A DNA stretch of 31,139 bases from CAZDHT01 sp964505325 (lineage in GTDB: Bacteria > Planctomycetota > PUPC01): the NCBI GenBank assembly GCA_964505325.1, contig CAZDHT010000031.1, positions 1 to 31,139 on the forward strand, given 5' to 3'. Positions 1 to 10,998 of this stretch are shown here, piece after piece. The stretch's first letter is position 1; each line of letters opens with the position of its first letter. The position numbers and the translations under genes were made by a program. The notes under the pieces were generated by a model. It worked only from the letters and a program-made list of their open reading frames with translations, was not told where the DNA came from and searched no databases.

Positions 1-1
1 G

Positions 2-256
2 CCGGGGTTCGCGCGGACGGTCGACATCCACCGGAAGCCGGGCTACGATCCGGTCGAGCTGTTCCTTGACGCCGAGAACCGGTGCATCCCGCTGGACCCC
101 GGCTTGGTGCGTGGCAGCCACGGCCTGCCACCGGGCGAGGTGGCGGGCTGCGGGGTCCTGGCGTCGACCCAGCCGCTCACCCTGCCGCCGGGGCCGAGGG
201 TGGTAACCGGCCTCGCCGATGCGCTGATGAAATCGCTGCTCTCCCGCGAATCCTAG
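2..256 (+). CDS. Alkaline-phosphatase-superfamily phosphodiesterase, C-terminal fragment
   Basis: An open frame enters from the left edge and ends at TAG 254-256, giving the last 84 residues of a protein. It contains VDIHRKPGYDPVELF followed by VRGSHG. From memory, this pair is typical of the C-terminal part of type I phosphodiesterase / nucleotide pyrophosphatase proteins in the alkaline phosphatase superfamily, where the His lies near the two-metal site. The metal ligands and nucleophile that would prove the family lie outside the window, so the substrate cannot be named. The gene is convergent with gatB and only 6 bases separate the two stop codons. No terminator hairpin is visible between them. 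Confidence 0.6.
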   Translation, partial: PGFARTVDIHRKPGYDPVELFLDAENRCIPLDPGLVRGSHGLPPGEVAGCGVLASTQPLTLPPGPRVVTGLADALMKSLLSRES

Positions 257-262
257 AAACGC

Positions 263-1699
263 CTACTGCGCCGCGAGCTTGTCGATCAGCTCGCCGACCA
301 TCTTGGGGTTCGCCTTGCCCCGGGTGGCCTGCATCACCTGACCGATCAGGAAGCCGCGCGTCTGCTTCTTGCCCGCCTTCAGGTCCTCGAGGGCTTTCGC
401 GTTCGCATCGAGCACGGCCTGCACCTCGGCCTCCAACGCGCCCGTGTCGCTGATCTGCTTGAGCCCCTTCTCCTCGACCACCTGCCCCGCATTCTTGCCG
501 GTGGCGGCCATCTCCGCGAACACCTCCTTGCCGATGGTGTTGCTGATCTCACCCGTGGCCACGAGCGCGACCAGCTCCGCGAGCATCGGCGGCCCGACCA
601 CCAGCTCGTTGATTCCGCACTTCCGCTCGTTCAGCTCCCGCATGACTTCACCCATCACCCAGTTCGACGCGAGCTTGGGGTCGGCCCCCGCCTTCACCAC
701 CTGCTCGAAGTACGCGGCGACCTCCTTGTCCTCCGTCAGCACCGCCGCGTCGTACCCGGGCAGCCGGTACTCGGTGACGAACCGCTTCCGCTTGTGGGCG
801 GGAAGCTCCGGCATCTCCGCCCGCACCGCGTCGAGCCACTCCTTCGTGATCTCCACCGGCACGAGGTCGGGCTCCGGGAAGTAGCGGTAGTCCTTGGCTT
901 CCTCCTTACCCCGCATCGGCCCGGTCATGCTGCGGGCGACGTTCCACAACATCGTCTGTGAGGGGATCGTCCCGCCCGACTCCAGGACCTCGATCTGGCG
1001 CCGCACTTCGTACTCGATGGCGCGGCAGACGGCGCTCATCGAGTTGAGGTTCTTGACCTCGACGCGATTGCCCATCGTCTCGCTTCCCGCCGGGCGAACG
1101 CTGATGCCGGCCTCGAACCGGAGCGACCCCTCCTCCATCTTGCAGTCGGACACCTCGAGGTAGCGAAGCACCGCCGCCAGTTCGTTCATGTACGCGTTGG
1201 CCTCCTCCGCCGAGCGCATGTCCGGCGCGGAGACGACCTCCAGCAGCGGCGTCCCGGCGCGGTTCAGGTCGACGGCCGTGTATTGGGCGCCGGTGTCTTC
1301 GGGGTGCTCGAGCTTGCCGGCGTCCTCTTCGAGGTGGACGTTCCAGATGTTGACGCGACGGGTGTGTCCATTCACCTCCAGGTCGATCCAGCCGCTGACG
1401 CCCAGGTCGTTGTAGTTCTGAGAAATCTGGTAGTTCTTCGGCAGGTCGGGGTAGTAGTAGTTCTTGCGGTCGAACTGGGTGACCGGCGCGATCTCGCAGT
1501 TGAGCGCCAGGGCGGTCTTCAGCCCCAGCGCAAACGCCTTCCGGTTGATGACCGGGAGCACGCCGGGCAGCCCCTGGCACACCGGGCACGTCTGGGTGTT
1601 CGGCGGCGAGCCGAACCTCGTGCTGCATCCGCAGAACATCTTGCTCTCGGTGAGAAGATGCGCGTGCGTCTCCAGTCCTACGACCGTCTCGTATTCCAT
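263..1699 (-). CDS. gatB: Aspartyl/glutamyl-tRNA amidotransferase subunit B
   Basis: GatB is the kinase/transamidase subunit of GatCAB. It phosphorylates Glu on Glu-tRNA(Gln), or Asp on Asp-tRNA(Asn), and accepts ammonia from GatA to make the amide. The protein has 478 residues, the usual length. The N-terminus carries VGLETHAHL and a metal-type cluster CGC (C23, C25) with CPVC (C38, C41). It is followed by the conserved block FDRKNYYYPDLPKNYQISQ, and the C-terminus is the helical tRNA-binding tail ending IDKLAAQ. The ATG at 1697-1699 directly follows the stop of the upstream lipoprotein gene with no spacer base, so translation is probably coupled. Last gene of the dnaG-rpoD operon in this window. 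Confidence 0.97.
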   Translation of the reverse strand: MEYETVVGLETHAHLLTESKMFCGCSTRFGSPPNTQTCPVCQGLPGVLPVINRKAFALGLKTALALNCEIAPVTQFDRKNYYYPDLPKNYQISQNYNDLGVSGWIDLEVNGHTRRVNIWNVHLEEDAGKLEHPEDTGAQYTAVDLNRAGTPLLEVVSAPDMRSAEEANAYMNELAAVLRYLEVSDCKMEEGSLRFEAGISVRPAGSETMGNRVEVKNLNSMSAVCRAIEYEVRRQIEVLESGGTIPSQTMLWNVARSMTGPMRGKEEAKDYRYFPEPDLVPVEITKEWLDAVRAEMPELPAHKRKRFVTEYRLPGYDAAVLTEDKEVAAYFEQVVKAGADPKLASNWVMGEVMRELNERKCGINELVVGPPMLAELVALVATGEISNTIGKEVFAEMAATGKNAGQVVEEKGLKQISDTGALEAEVQAVLDANAKALEDLKAGKKQTRGFLIGQVMQATRGKANPKMVGELIDKLAAQ

Positions 1700-2470
1700 C
1701 TAGTCCTTCCGCAGAGAGGATTTCATGACGGATATGACGCGATCGGTCTGGTCGAGGACGGCGGCGCCCTGGGAGGGCGTGTACTGGAAATCCGCGGGAC
1801 TCAGGCCGGGGTTGATGTTGACGTTGCGGTAAGTGATTCGCATTAGCGGCTTGCCCGTTGCATCCAGGAAGACGATGCGCCGGGCGAGACCGTCTTGGGT
1901 GCCCACATACACCTTCAGGCGCGCCACGTCGCCGGGCGCCTTGCCGGGTCGGGCGCCTGTGGGATGGGGCCGGCCCTCGAACACCCAGCAGCCGATGTCC
2001 CCGACTTTCGCCGTGCCTTTCAGTTCGACGGAGCCCGGCTCCAAAACGCTCAGGGGCCTTGCGATGTTGTGTGCCGGTTTCTGTTGGGGAAGGCCGGCGC
2101 TCTTGAGGAACTGGTTGACCTTCTGGAGATCGATTTTTGCGATCATTTCGAGGCCGGACATGATCGCCCACGTGACCTTGCCGTCTGAGATGTTGACCTG
2201 TTGGCCTTTGCCGCCGGTAAGGAGGGTGGACAGGATGATCTTGTCGGGGAGCAGGAAGCTGATCTTGCCTTCGGTGGTGACCGGGTCGGGTCCGTCCCCC
2301 ATGCGGACGATGAAATCGGCGGAGAACATCTTGAGGTGGGCGGTCCTCTCGTGAAGCAGCCGTATGGCGCGTGCGGTGTTCCTGCCGGGCGCGGACGCAG
2401 CCGCGCAGCCCGCCAGGGCGACCAGGAGCGCCGGCAGCAGGCTCAGAGCCAAGGAGTGGCGTGGTCTCAT
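1700..2470 (-). CDS. LolA/DUF4292-like outer-membrane lipoprotein
   Basis: A 256-residue predicted lipoprotein. The signal sequence has a basic start (MRPRHS), a hydrophobic run and the lipobox LAGC with the lipid-bearing Cys at residue 22. The mature part resembles the LolA/LolB-type half-barrel: FSADFIVRMGDG, then strands around KISFLLPDKIIL, an ISDGKVTWA segment, and a late MRITYRNVNINPGLSPADF. This fits the DUF4292/LolA-like superfamily, whose members carry lipid or lipoprotein in the periplasm. The exact cargo is unknown. AAGGGA lies 6 bases before the ATG. The gene starts one base after gatA stops and ends directly against the gatB start, so it is embedded between gatA and gatB. Function is inferred from fold-like pattern only. 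Confidence 0.75.
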   Translation of the reverse strand: MRPRHSLALSLLPALLVALAGCAAASAPGRNTARAIRLLHERTAHLKMFSADFIVRMGDGPDPVTTEGKISFLLPDKIILSTLLTGGKGQQVNISDGKVTWAIMSGLEMIAKIDLQKVNQFLKSAGLPQQKPAHNIARPLSVLEPGSVELKGTAKVGDIGCWVFEGRPHPTGARPGKAPGDVARLKVYVGTQDGLARRIVFLDATGKPLMRITYRNVNINPGLSPADFQYTPSQGAAVLDQTDRVISVMKSSLRKD

Positions 2471-2471
2471 C

Positions 2472-3953
2472 TCAAGTCCCTTCGGCCGCCACGAGCGGCG
2501 GTCTCGCGGCGTGGTGGTCGGTTGCCGCCTCGAACGCGCGGGCGATGCGGAGGAGCTTCGCCTCGTCGAACGGCTTGGCCATTAGTTGCAGGCCCACGGG
2601 CATGTCGCCCGCGCCGCGCCCGCAGTTGATCGAAATGCCCGGTATGCCCGCGAGGTTCGTCGAGATGGTGTAGACGTCCGACAGGTACATCGCGAGCGGG
2701 TCCTGTGTGCGCTCGCCGAGCTTGAAGGCGACGGTCGGCGAGGTCGGGCAGAGCACGCAGTCGACTTGCTTCCAGGCCTCGTCGAAGTCGCGCTTGACCA
2801 GTTGGCGGGCCTTGAGCGCCTTGAGGTAATATGCGTCGTAGTAGCCGGAGCTTAGCGCGAACGTGCCGAGCATGATGCGCCGCTTGACCTCCGGGCCGAA
2901 GCCCTCGGCGCGCGAGCGGGAGTAGAGTTCGACGATGTCCACGTCGTCTTGGGTCCGGTGGCCGTAATGGACGCCGTCGTAGCGGGCAAGGTTGCTGCTC
3001 GCCTCGGCGGTGGCGATGATGTAGTAGGTCGCGATGGCGTATTCGGTGTGTGGGAGCGAGATGTCGACGACCTCGGCGCCGAGCCCGCGATATGTGTCGG
3101 CGGCGGCCCGAACGGCCGCTTCGACTTCGGGCTCGATTCCTTGACCGAAGTATTCGCGCGGGACGCCGATCCTGATGCCCTTCGCTCCGGCGTCAAGCTC
3201 GGCGAGGTAGTCGGGCACGGGGTTGTCGGCCGACGTGGCGTCCCGCGGGTCGTGTCCGGCGATGACGTCTAGGAGCATTGCCGTATCACGCACGTCGCGC
3301 GAGAAGGTCCCGATCTGGTCGAGCGAGGAGGCGAAGGCCACGAGGCCGTATCGGGAGACGCGACCGTACGTGGGCTTGAGGCCGACGAGGCCGCAGAAGC
3401 CGGCGGGCTGTCGGATGGAGCCGCCGGTGTCGGAGCCGAGGGCGAGGGTGGCCTCGCAGGCGGCGACCGCCGCGGCCGAGCCGCCGCTCGAGCCGCCCGG
3501 GGTCCGGGACAGGTCCCACGGATTCTTGGTCGGCCGGAAGCCGGAGTTCTCGGTGGTCGAGCCCATGGCGAACTCGTCGAGGTTGGTCTTGCCGACGGGG
3601 ATGGCGTCGGCGCGGTCCAGTCGTTCCACCACGGTCGCGTCGTATGGCGGCACGAAGTTCTCGAGGATCCTCGAGGAGCACGTGGTGCGGATGCCGCTCG
3701 TGCACATGTTGTCCTTGATGGCGACGGGCACGCCGGCGAGCGGGCCGAGCGGGTCGCCGCTGGCGCGGCGGGCGTCGGTGTTTTGCGCCTTGGCGAGCGC
3801 GGCGTCGGCCATGACGGTGTTGTAGGCGCCTAGCTCGGTGTCGGTGGCCTGGATGCGGCCGAGCATCGCCTCGGCGATCTCGACGGCGGAGACCTCGCCG
3901 GTGAGCAGCTTGGCGTGCAGGCGGTACGCGGAGAGGGAGAGCAGTTCGTTCAT
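2472..3953 (-). CDS. gatA: Aspartyl/glutamyl-tRNA amidotransferase subunit A
   Basis: GatA is the amidase subunit of GatCAB. It hydrolyses glutamine (or asparagine) and feeds ammonia to GatB. The protein has 493 residues and is full length. The amidase-signature catalytic triad is complete: K80 in VAIKDNM, the cis-Ser S155 in TPGGSSGGSA, and the nucleophile S179 in LGSDTGGSIRQPA. These sit one position from the Lys79/Ser154/Ser178 numbering remembered for the Staphylococcus aureus enzyme. The ATG overlaps the gatC stop by four bases (ATGA), so the two are translationally coupled. Confidence 0.97.
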   Translation of the reverse strand: MNELLSLSAYRLHAKLLTGEVSAVEIAEAMLGRIQATDTELGAYNTVMADAALAKAQNTDARRASGDPLGPLAGVPVAIKDNMCTSGIRTTCSSRILENFVPPYDATVVERLDRADAIPVGKTNLDEFAMGSTTENSGFRPTKNPWDLSRTPGGSSGGSAAAVAACEATLALGSDTGGSIRQPAGFCGLVGLKPTYGRVSRYGLVAFASSLDQIGTFSRDVRDTAMLLDVIAGHDPRDATSADNPVPDYLAELDAGAKGIRIGVPREYFGQGIEPEVEAAVRAAADTYRGLGAEVVDISLPHTEYAIATYYIIATAEASSNLARYDGVHYGHRTQDDVDIVELYSRSRAEGFGPEVKRRIMLGTFALSSGYYDAYYLKALKARQLVKRDFDEAWKQVDCVLCPTSPTVAFKLGERTQDPLAMYLSDVYTISTNLAGIPGISINCGRGAGDMPVGLQLMAKPFDEAKLLRIARAFEAATDHHAARPPLVAAEGT

Positions 3954-4246
3954 GATTGGTCGACGACCACTGGGACTTTGTAGGCGTCGTCGGTCTTGGC
4001 CGGGGCGTTGGCCAGGGCGTCTTCCCGGGATGCGGACGGTTTGACGGCGTCTTCGCGGAACACGTTTCGAAGGCCGAGGGGATGGGACAGCGGCGGGACG
4101 TCGGTGGTGTCGAGGGCCTTCAGTTTGTCGAAGTAATCGAGGATGTTGCTGAGCTGGGTCTCGAACAGAGCCAGTTCATCCTCGGTGAGTGCGAGCCGCG
4201 AGAGCTTGGCGACGTGTTCCACCGTGGCCCGGTCTATGCTCGCCAT
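3950..4246 (-). CDS. gatC: Aspartyl/glutamyl-tRNA amidotransferase subunit C
   Basis: GatC is the small linker subunit that wraps around GatA and GatB and stabilises the complex. The product has 98 residues, the usual size. The typical start (TVEHVAKLSRLALTEDEL) is followed by FETQLSNILDYFDKL and the proline-rich LSHPLGLRNVFREDAV. A longer frame runs upstream to 4414, but the ATG at 4244-4246 is preferred: GGAGG lies 6 bases before it, and family members begin at this position. It overlaps gatA by four bases. A 65-base gap separates it from the upstream zinc-ribbon gene. Confidence 0.95.
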   Translation of the reverse strand: MASIDRATVEHVAKLSRLALTEDELALFETQLSNILDYFDKLKALDTTDVPPLSHPLGLRNVFREDAVKPSASREDALANAPAKTDDAYKVPVVVDQS

Positions 4247-4311
4247 GAGGTGCCTCCGGCAATTGAGGTCCGCAATCGGGCGAGGCCCGGAGATTCGGAT
4301 TGCGGGGCCTG

Positions 4312-5016
4312 CTACTCTTCCAAGTACAGTATTCTCGCGCAGGAGTGGCAGAAGACGAGGTCGTTGCCCTTCTTGAGTTGCGCTATCGTTTCCGGCCGGA
4401 GGGTCATGAAGCACCCCTGGCAGGTCCCGTTGACCGCGGCGACCATGGCCGTCTGGCCGCGCCGGGAGATGAGCCTTTCGTATTTGGCGAAGATGTCTCC
4501 CGGGACTTTCTTGCTGGCGGCGGCGCGCTTCTCTCTGAGGGCCTGAATGTCCGCCTCGACTTTGTCGAGCTGCTTCTGGAGTCTGGCACGCTCCGCTTCG
4601 AGCGCGGCTTCGGCCTTCTTGACCTCCCTGGCGAGCGCGCCCACCTCTTCCTTCTGGCGGTCGACCTTTTGCATCTGCACGAGCACTGCGTCTTCGAGTT
4701 GCGCGTTGTCGGCCTCTTTGGAGAGGATTTCGTGTTGAAGGGTCTGGAACTCTTTGTTCGATTTGGCCTGGCTGATCTGCTGGCGGAGCTTGATCACGAT
4801 CTGTTCAGCGGCCTGGAATTCCTTTTCTCTGAGTTCGGTCTTGACGCGCAGGTCTATGAGGCCCTCCCCGTTCGCGGCCAACCGTTTTCTAGCCTCTTCG
4901 AGCCCTTTTTCCTTGTGTCGCAGGTTTTCCGGTATCTCTCTGCTTTCTCCTTCCAGCCGGAAGATCTGCGAGTCGAGCGTTGCCACCTGCTTCAGCGCGA
5001 TCAGGGGTCCGGACAT
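4312..5016 (-). CDS. Coiled-coil C4 zinc-ribbon protein (DUF164/CT398-like)
   Basis: A 234-residue protein. Residues 1 to about 175 are a long charged antiparallel coiled coil, seen as heptad-like runs such as LEEARKRLAANGEGL and KVDRQKEEVGALAREVKKAE. It ends in a C4 zinc ribbon formed by CQGC (199-202) and CHSC (223-226). This is the architecture of the DUF164 / CT398-like family. Its biochemical role is not settled, and nucleic-acid or protein binding has been suggested. GGAGG stands 5 bases before the ATG. It lies 46 bases after rpoD in the same direction and is very probably cotranscribed with it. Confidence 0.85.
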   Translation of the reverse strand: MSGPLIALKQVATLDSQIFRLEGESREIPENLRHKEKGLEEARKRLAANGEGLIDLRVKTELREKEFQAAEQIVIKLRQQISQAKSNKEFQTLQHEILSKEADNAQLEDAVLVQMQKVDRQKEEVGALAREVKKAEAALEAERARLQKQLDKVEADIQALREKRAAASKKVPGDIFAKYERLISRRGQTAMVAAVNGTCQGCFMTLRPETIAQLKKGNDLVFCHSCARILYLEE

Positions 5017-5062
5017 CGATCCCTCCTCTTGGCGAGCGCCGGAGCAGCGGGCCGCTTCGGTA

Positions 5063-6738
<1,676 letters not shown>

Positions 6739-6739
<1 letters not shown>

Positions 6740-8544
6740 TAAATGGCTAGCACCTCCCTTTGTACCCTCAGACGCTGCATGTTGAGTTCGTCCGCCAGCT
6801 TCTCGTCGCCGGATGCGTTGGCCCTTTCGAGCTGCGTCATGAGCCGGCGTATCTCTCTCTGTCCCCGGCGTCTCAACAGCGCCCGGACGCAGTCCAGCCC
6901 GGCACCCTCCACGCCGCGCCGAGGCGGGTGATTGACGATTCCCGAGACCAGCGACGCGAGCTCCGGGTCTTCCAGATTCCCCAACAAGCGCGAGGCGTTG
7001 ACCGTGCCATCCGTCTCGTGCAACTCCTTCATCATCTGGTAGAGCTGCCGCAGATTCTCGTTCTCGAAGTCATCCGTGCGCAGACGGTCGAAGATCTGAT
7101 CCACCAGATCCGGAACCGTGAGCAGCACGTCGAGCACGCCGCGTTCCGCCGGGTCGTAGCGGACGGCGCGGCCGGGCGGCTCTTCGGTCGGGCGGGTGAT
7201 GCGGCGTTTGCGCCGCTCGATCCGCGCGAACTGGGCCCTCAGGGCCTCGTTGCTCACGCCAAACCGGTCAGAAAGCATCTTGACGGCGGCGTCGATCCTG
7301 AGCTCCCGGCCGACTGCGTTCGGCACGAGAGCGACCAGTGCGAGCACCTCGTCAATCGCCTTGGTCTTCCCCTCGATCGTCGAGGGGTCATGCCGGCGCG
7401 CGGCGATCTGGATCTTCTTGGTGAACACGTCCACGGCCGCGTCCACCGTCTTCTGGAACGCCTCGGCGCCCTGTTCGGCGATGAGTTCGCACGGGTCCTT
7501 TTCGCCCTCGATGGTCGCGACGCGGACCTCGAAGCCGGCGGCGACCAGCTCGCCCGCACCCTCGGTCAGGAACACCTCCATGCTGCGTTCCGCCGCCTGC
7601 TGGCCGGCGGTGTCGGAATCGAACACGACGTCGACCCGCTCGGCAAACCGCCGCAGCAGGCGGATGTGCTCGCGGGTGAGCGCCGTGCCCAACGTGGCGA
7701 CTACTGCCTCGCATCCATGTTGGTGCGCCATGATCACGTCCGTGTAGCCTTCAACTACGGCGACTCTCTTATTGTCAACGATGGATTTGCGCGCCCAGTT
7801 CAGCCCGTACAGGTTCCGGCCCTTGCTGAAGACCGGGGTCTCGGGGCTGTTGAGGTACTTGACCTCGTCCTCTCCCATCGCTCGGGCACCGAACCCCACG
7901 ACACGGTCCTGGGTATCAAAGATGGGGAACATCAATCGGTTTCGGAACCGGTCGTAGCATCCCGAGCCGTCCTCGCGCCGGATTGCGAGCCCTGCCTTGC
8001 AGAGCAGTGCAGGCGAAACGTCCGCCGCGCCCGCCGCGCGAATCAGCCCGTCCCACGAGTCCGGCGAATACCCCAGGCAGCACTTCTCGATCATCTCCTG
8101 GGATATACCCCGTCGCTCGATGTATTCGCGCACCTTTTTGCCGGCGGGGGCGGCGAGCATCCGAGCGAAGAAGTCGGCGGCCCTCCGGTTCGCCTCGTAT
8201 AGACCGGTCCGCTCATCGCGGCCGGCGTCCGTCTGAAAGCGGCGGGTGTCCGGGACCTCAATGCCCGTCTGTTTGGCCAGGGATCGGACGGCCTCGGGGA
8301 ACGAGAGGCGGTCCATCGCCATTATGAAGTGGAACACGTCGCCGCCCTTGCCGCACCCAAAGCAATGGAAGCTCTGCCTGCTGGGCGAGACGCTGAACGA
8401 GGGCGTCTTCTCCTTGTGAAACGGACACAGAGCCTTGTAGCTCGATCCGGTCTTCTTCAGGGAGAGGTAGCGAGAGACCAGTTCAACGATGTCGACAGAA
8501 TCGCGAATCCGGTTCTTGATGTCTTCAGGTATGAACCTGCTCAA
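6739..8544 (-). CDS. dnaG: DNA primase
   Basis: DnaG makes the RNA primers for replication. From N to C there is a CHC2-type zinc finger, a TOPRIM catalytic core (VEGYTDVIMAH, VVFDSDTAGQQAA) and a C-terminal helicase-binding region. The frame can be read from TTG 8610 (623 residues), but TTG 8542-8544 is preferred (601 residues). The protein then starts at the usual place, before FIPEDIKNRI, and the zinc ligands fall at C40, H43, C61 and C64, the same numbers I remember for Escherichia coli DnaG. Neither TTG has a strong Shine-Dalgarno sequence. A 20-codon frame (ATG 8603, stop 8541) ends on the preferred TTG as a TTGA overlap. First gene of the dnaG-rpoD-gatCAB operon. Confidence 0.95.
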
Positions 8545-8731
8545 ATGCCACGCTTTAAGCCTGGCCCGGAGGCGGCCAGCGACACCGCGACTCGGCCGCT
8601 CATGTCGCAACCAGGCGGCTTAAGTCACTCCAATAGAGCTTTTTATGATACCGGCTAGCGGGCACTGCACACAAGCGGTTGCGCACCCCTCCGTCTGTCT
8701 ATGCCGGCCGACAATTGCACCAAGTTGTCTA

Positions 8732-8760
8732 AGTATATCACCACATTTACGCCATGTCAA
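8732..8760 (-). promoter_or_regulatory. Sigma-70 promoter of the dnaG-rpoD operon
   Basis: On the minus strand, TTGACA (8755-8760), a 17-base spacer and TATACT (8732-8737) form a near-consensus housekeeping promoter. Transcription would start near 8725, giving a leader of about 180 bases before the preferred dnaG start. It is the only good promoter I can see for the seven genes down to gatB. Confidence 0.8.
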
Positions 8761-8842
8761 GAAAACTGGTTTCGCCGCGCGATCTGCGATGTGGCCCTGC
8801 GGCACGCGCGACCGTAGGCGAAGTCCATTATCTCGGCCCTGT

Positions 8843-8867
8843 CCGGCCTCTCTCTCGTCGAGGCCGG
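8843..8867 (-). terminator. GC hairpin after the envelope cluster (weak terminator candidate)
   Basis: CCGGCCTC and GAGGCCGG form an 8-base perfect stem around a 9-base loop, about 70 bases after the stop of the exodomain gene. No U-tract follows on the minus strand, so it is not a standard intrinsic terminator. It could still mark the end of the operon or work with Rho. Confidence 0.25.
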
Positions 8868-8936
8868 CTACAGCCAGAGCCCTCTCCGGACGCGGCACAA
8901 CGCCTCCGTCGGCGCGCCGCGTCAGCAATGGAAGCG

Positions 8937-10946
8937 TCAGAAGATGCCGAGGAAACCGCGCTTCTTGTATCCCGGCCAGTGCGTGTAGTCCAACTCAATC
9001 CACAGGTCTTCGTCCAGCACGAGGATCTTCTGGAGCTTGAACTTGGTGCCGCTGGTGGGCAGGTTCACCTTGATCGGGGTGACGCCGGGCCGCGCCGTGC
9101 GGCGGAGTTGCTCGTCGACGGCGCTCTGAATCTGCGCCGCCTGTTTCTCGGCGCGACGGATGCGCACCTGGCGCCCCTCCAGGGCCTGCGTCCGGAGCTG
9201 CTTGAAGTCCTCGACGACCTTGAGCGGGCCGGCGAACGACTTGTACCGTCCCACCTTCGGCAGGTACAGGTTGCACATCAGGTGCATGATCGGCTGGGTG
9301 CACTTGGGCAGGTCGATGCGGATCTTTCCCTTGCCGCCGGCGGGCGGCTTGACGCCCTTCTCGACGTAGATGATCTCGACCGGGAACGCAGTGAGGTGCT
9401 GCCCGGTTGAGCGGATCAGCGGGATGAGGGTCATCCCGGCCTTGTCGACGGCGGGGCGTGCGGACCTGCCCGACACGGATACGCTCCAGATCTCGCAGTC
9501 CTTGGGATCGCCGGGCATCTTGACGCGCAGGAACTGGTTGCGGTTGTTTCGAACGTCGTACACCACGCTGGTAATCCGCCGACCGTCCGGGGTCTGCATT
9601 ACGGTGAACGTGGCGGCGTCGACGATGGTGACCAGCACCTTGACGTCCTCGTGCTTGGTGATCTGAAGCGGCACGGCGAACTTGTTGCCCACGTACCGAT
9701 AGGCGAGCAGCACGGGCTGCGGCGTCAGGCCGAGCAGTTCCGGCGGCAGCGTACTGCTGTCCACGGCGGATGCGCCGTCCTTGGGTGTGCCGGAGATCTC
9801 GACGTTGGCCAGCGCGATGACCGCGACGAAGCCGCGCTCGCGCTCGGTGTCCGCGGTGCTGATGACCGGCGTGTCGACCGTGCCGCCGGCCTCGGCCGCC
9901 GCCTTCTCGTACGTCAGGTCGACGTAATGGACGCCCTTGACCTCGCGTTCGAGTTGGAGCTTCAGCGTCTGGCCTTCCGCGCGCCAGTCGTGCAGGTACG
10001 AGCACCGCACGTCGAGGATGTTGACGCCGGTCGGCACGTTGAGGGACAGCTCGCGCACGCCGGCGTGGACGATACTGTAGACGATCTTCTCGCGGCAGGT
10101 CACCAGGCCGTCGCCGACGGCGACGAGGGTCTGCGTCTGCGCGTACAGCTTCGGCGGTCCCTTCTTGATCTCCTTGATCTCGCGCTCCCACGATATGGCG
10201 ACGCGGTTCCCGGCGGGCAGGGCGAAGACCGTCCCCTTGGCGCCCGCCGGCGGCTTGATCGCCTGGGCCCCCGCCACCGTCACCTTCACGCCGTCCTTCT
10301 TGTCGGCGATGGCCAAGTCGAGGAGGCACGTGCCGGAGGGCACGCGTTCGAACGTCACACTGTTCATTCCTCCGTCCTCGGTCACGGTCGCGGCGAAGCT
10401 CAGCTTGACGTCCAGCACCCCGGTCGCCTGGGTGAGCAGCTCGTACATGTTGCCGCGGACGTTGAGGTACGAGTCCTTGGGAAGTGTGGCTTCGTTCACC
10501 CCGACCGTCGCGGGAAGCAGTACGACGCGCTTCCAGCCCTTGGTCCGCAACACGCTCACTTCCATGGCCACGTCGAAGGTCGCGACGTCCTTCGACAGAC
10601 TGCCGGTGTACGCGGCCTTGGTGATCACGTAGTCGGCGGGCGGCGGCAGTTTGTCCTCCTTGCTCCTGGCCACGCTCCACTCGACCAGGGCGCGGAAGTC
10701 CTTCCAGGACAGCTTGACCTTGGCGCCGGCCATTCCCGCCAGCCGGATGTCGAGCATCTTCTGGACCTCCGGCCACGGGATCAGGATCTCGCCCGGCGCG
10801 ACCTTGCCGTCCCAGCCGGTGATATTCTTGAACTGGTCCCAGGTCAGCACGACCTTGCTTTCCTCCTTCTCGCCCGCGCTCGCGACGAGCGCCGCCGCGA
10901 TGACCACGCACGCGAGAGCCAATCCGACCAATCTTGCCCTTCTCAT
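8937..10946 (-). CDS. Exported beta-rich exodomain protein, paralogue of the giant protein's N-terminal part
   Basis: No named family recognised. The start at 10946 is chosen because AAGGAGG stands 8 bases before this ATG and because it opens a clean Sec signal peptide (MRRARLVGLALACVVIAAAL, cleavage after ASA near residue 24). A longer frame from ATG 10976 would hide the signal. The mature protein (total 669 residues) looks rich in strands. Two stretches match the giant protein at 13609-17961: residues about 105-148 (YVIT...VLLPATVGV against YIIS...PLLPQSVAF) and about 467-585 (NNRNQFLRV...FPVEIIYV...CNLYLPK against NNDRQFFRL...FPVEIVYI...CKLYVPK). An N-terminal repeat-like pair, LTWDQFKNITGW and LSWKDFRALVEW, is also visible. 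It follows the STN lipoproteins by 52 bases, so it is probably in the same operon and exported to the same compartment. Confidence 0.7.
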   Translation of the reverse strand: MRRARLVGLALACVVIAAALVASAGEKEESKVVLTWDQFKNITGWDGKVAPGEILIPWPEVQKMLDIRLAGMAGAKVKLSWKDFRALVEWSVARSKEDKLPPPADYVITKAAYTGSLSKDVATFDVAMEVSVLRTKGWKRVVLLPATVGVNEATLPKDSYLNVRGNMYELLTQATGVLDVKLSFAATVTEDGGMNSVTFERVPSGTCLLDLAIADKKDGVKVTVAGAQAIKPPAGAKGTVFALPAGNRVAISWEREIKEIKKGPPKLYAQTQTLVAVGDGLVTCREKIVYSIVHAGVRELSLNVPTGVNILDVRCSYLHDWRAEGQTLKLQLEREVKGVHYVDLTYEKAAAEAGGTVDTPVISTADTERERGFVAVIALANVEISGTPKDGASAVDSSTLPPELLGLTPQPVLLAYRYVGNKFAVPLQITKHEDVKVLVTIVDAATFTVMQTPDGRRITSVVYDVRNNRNQFLRVKMPGDPKDCEIWSVSVSGRSARPAVDKAGMTLIPLIRSTGQHLTAFPVEIIYVEKGVKPPAGGKGKIRIDLPKCTQPIMHLMCNLYLPKVGRYKSFAGPLKVVEDFKQLRTQALEGRQVRIRRAEKQAAQIQSAVDEQLRRTARPGVTPIKVNLPTSGTKFKLQKILVLDEDLWIELDYTHWPGYKKRGFLGIF

Positions 10947-10998
10947 CTGGCTCCCTCCTTTCCTAGAATGAGCCATCCTTGGAACACCTCTGAGAACA

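Larger units (their letters stand above)
8611..8936. other. Intergenic region between the envelope cluster and dnaG
   Basis: 326 bases without a convincing gene. It holds the dnaG promoter, its leader, and a GC hairpin at 8843-8867 that might end transcription of the upstream envelope cluster. The short open frames here have no family resemblance and no ribosome-binding site, and are taken as chance. Confidence 0.6.

Noticed and set aside
8620..8928. 102-codon frame between dnaG and the envelope cluster
   Set aside because: It crosses the dnaG promoter, has no ribosome-binding site and no family resemblance.
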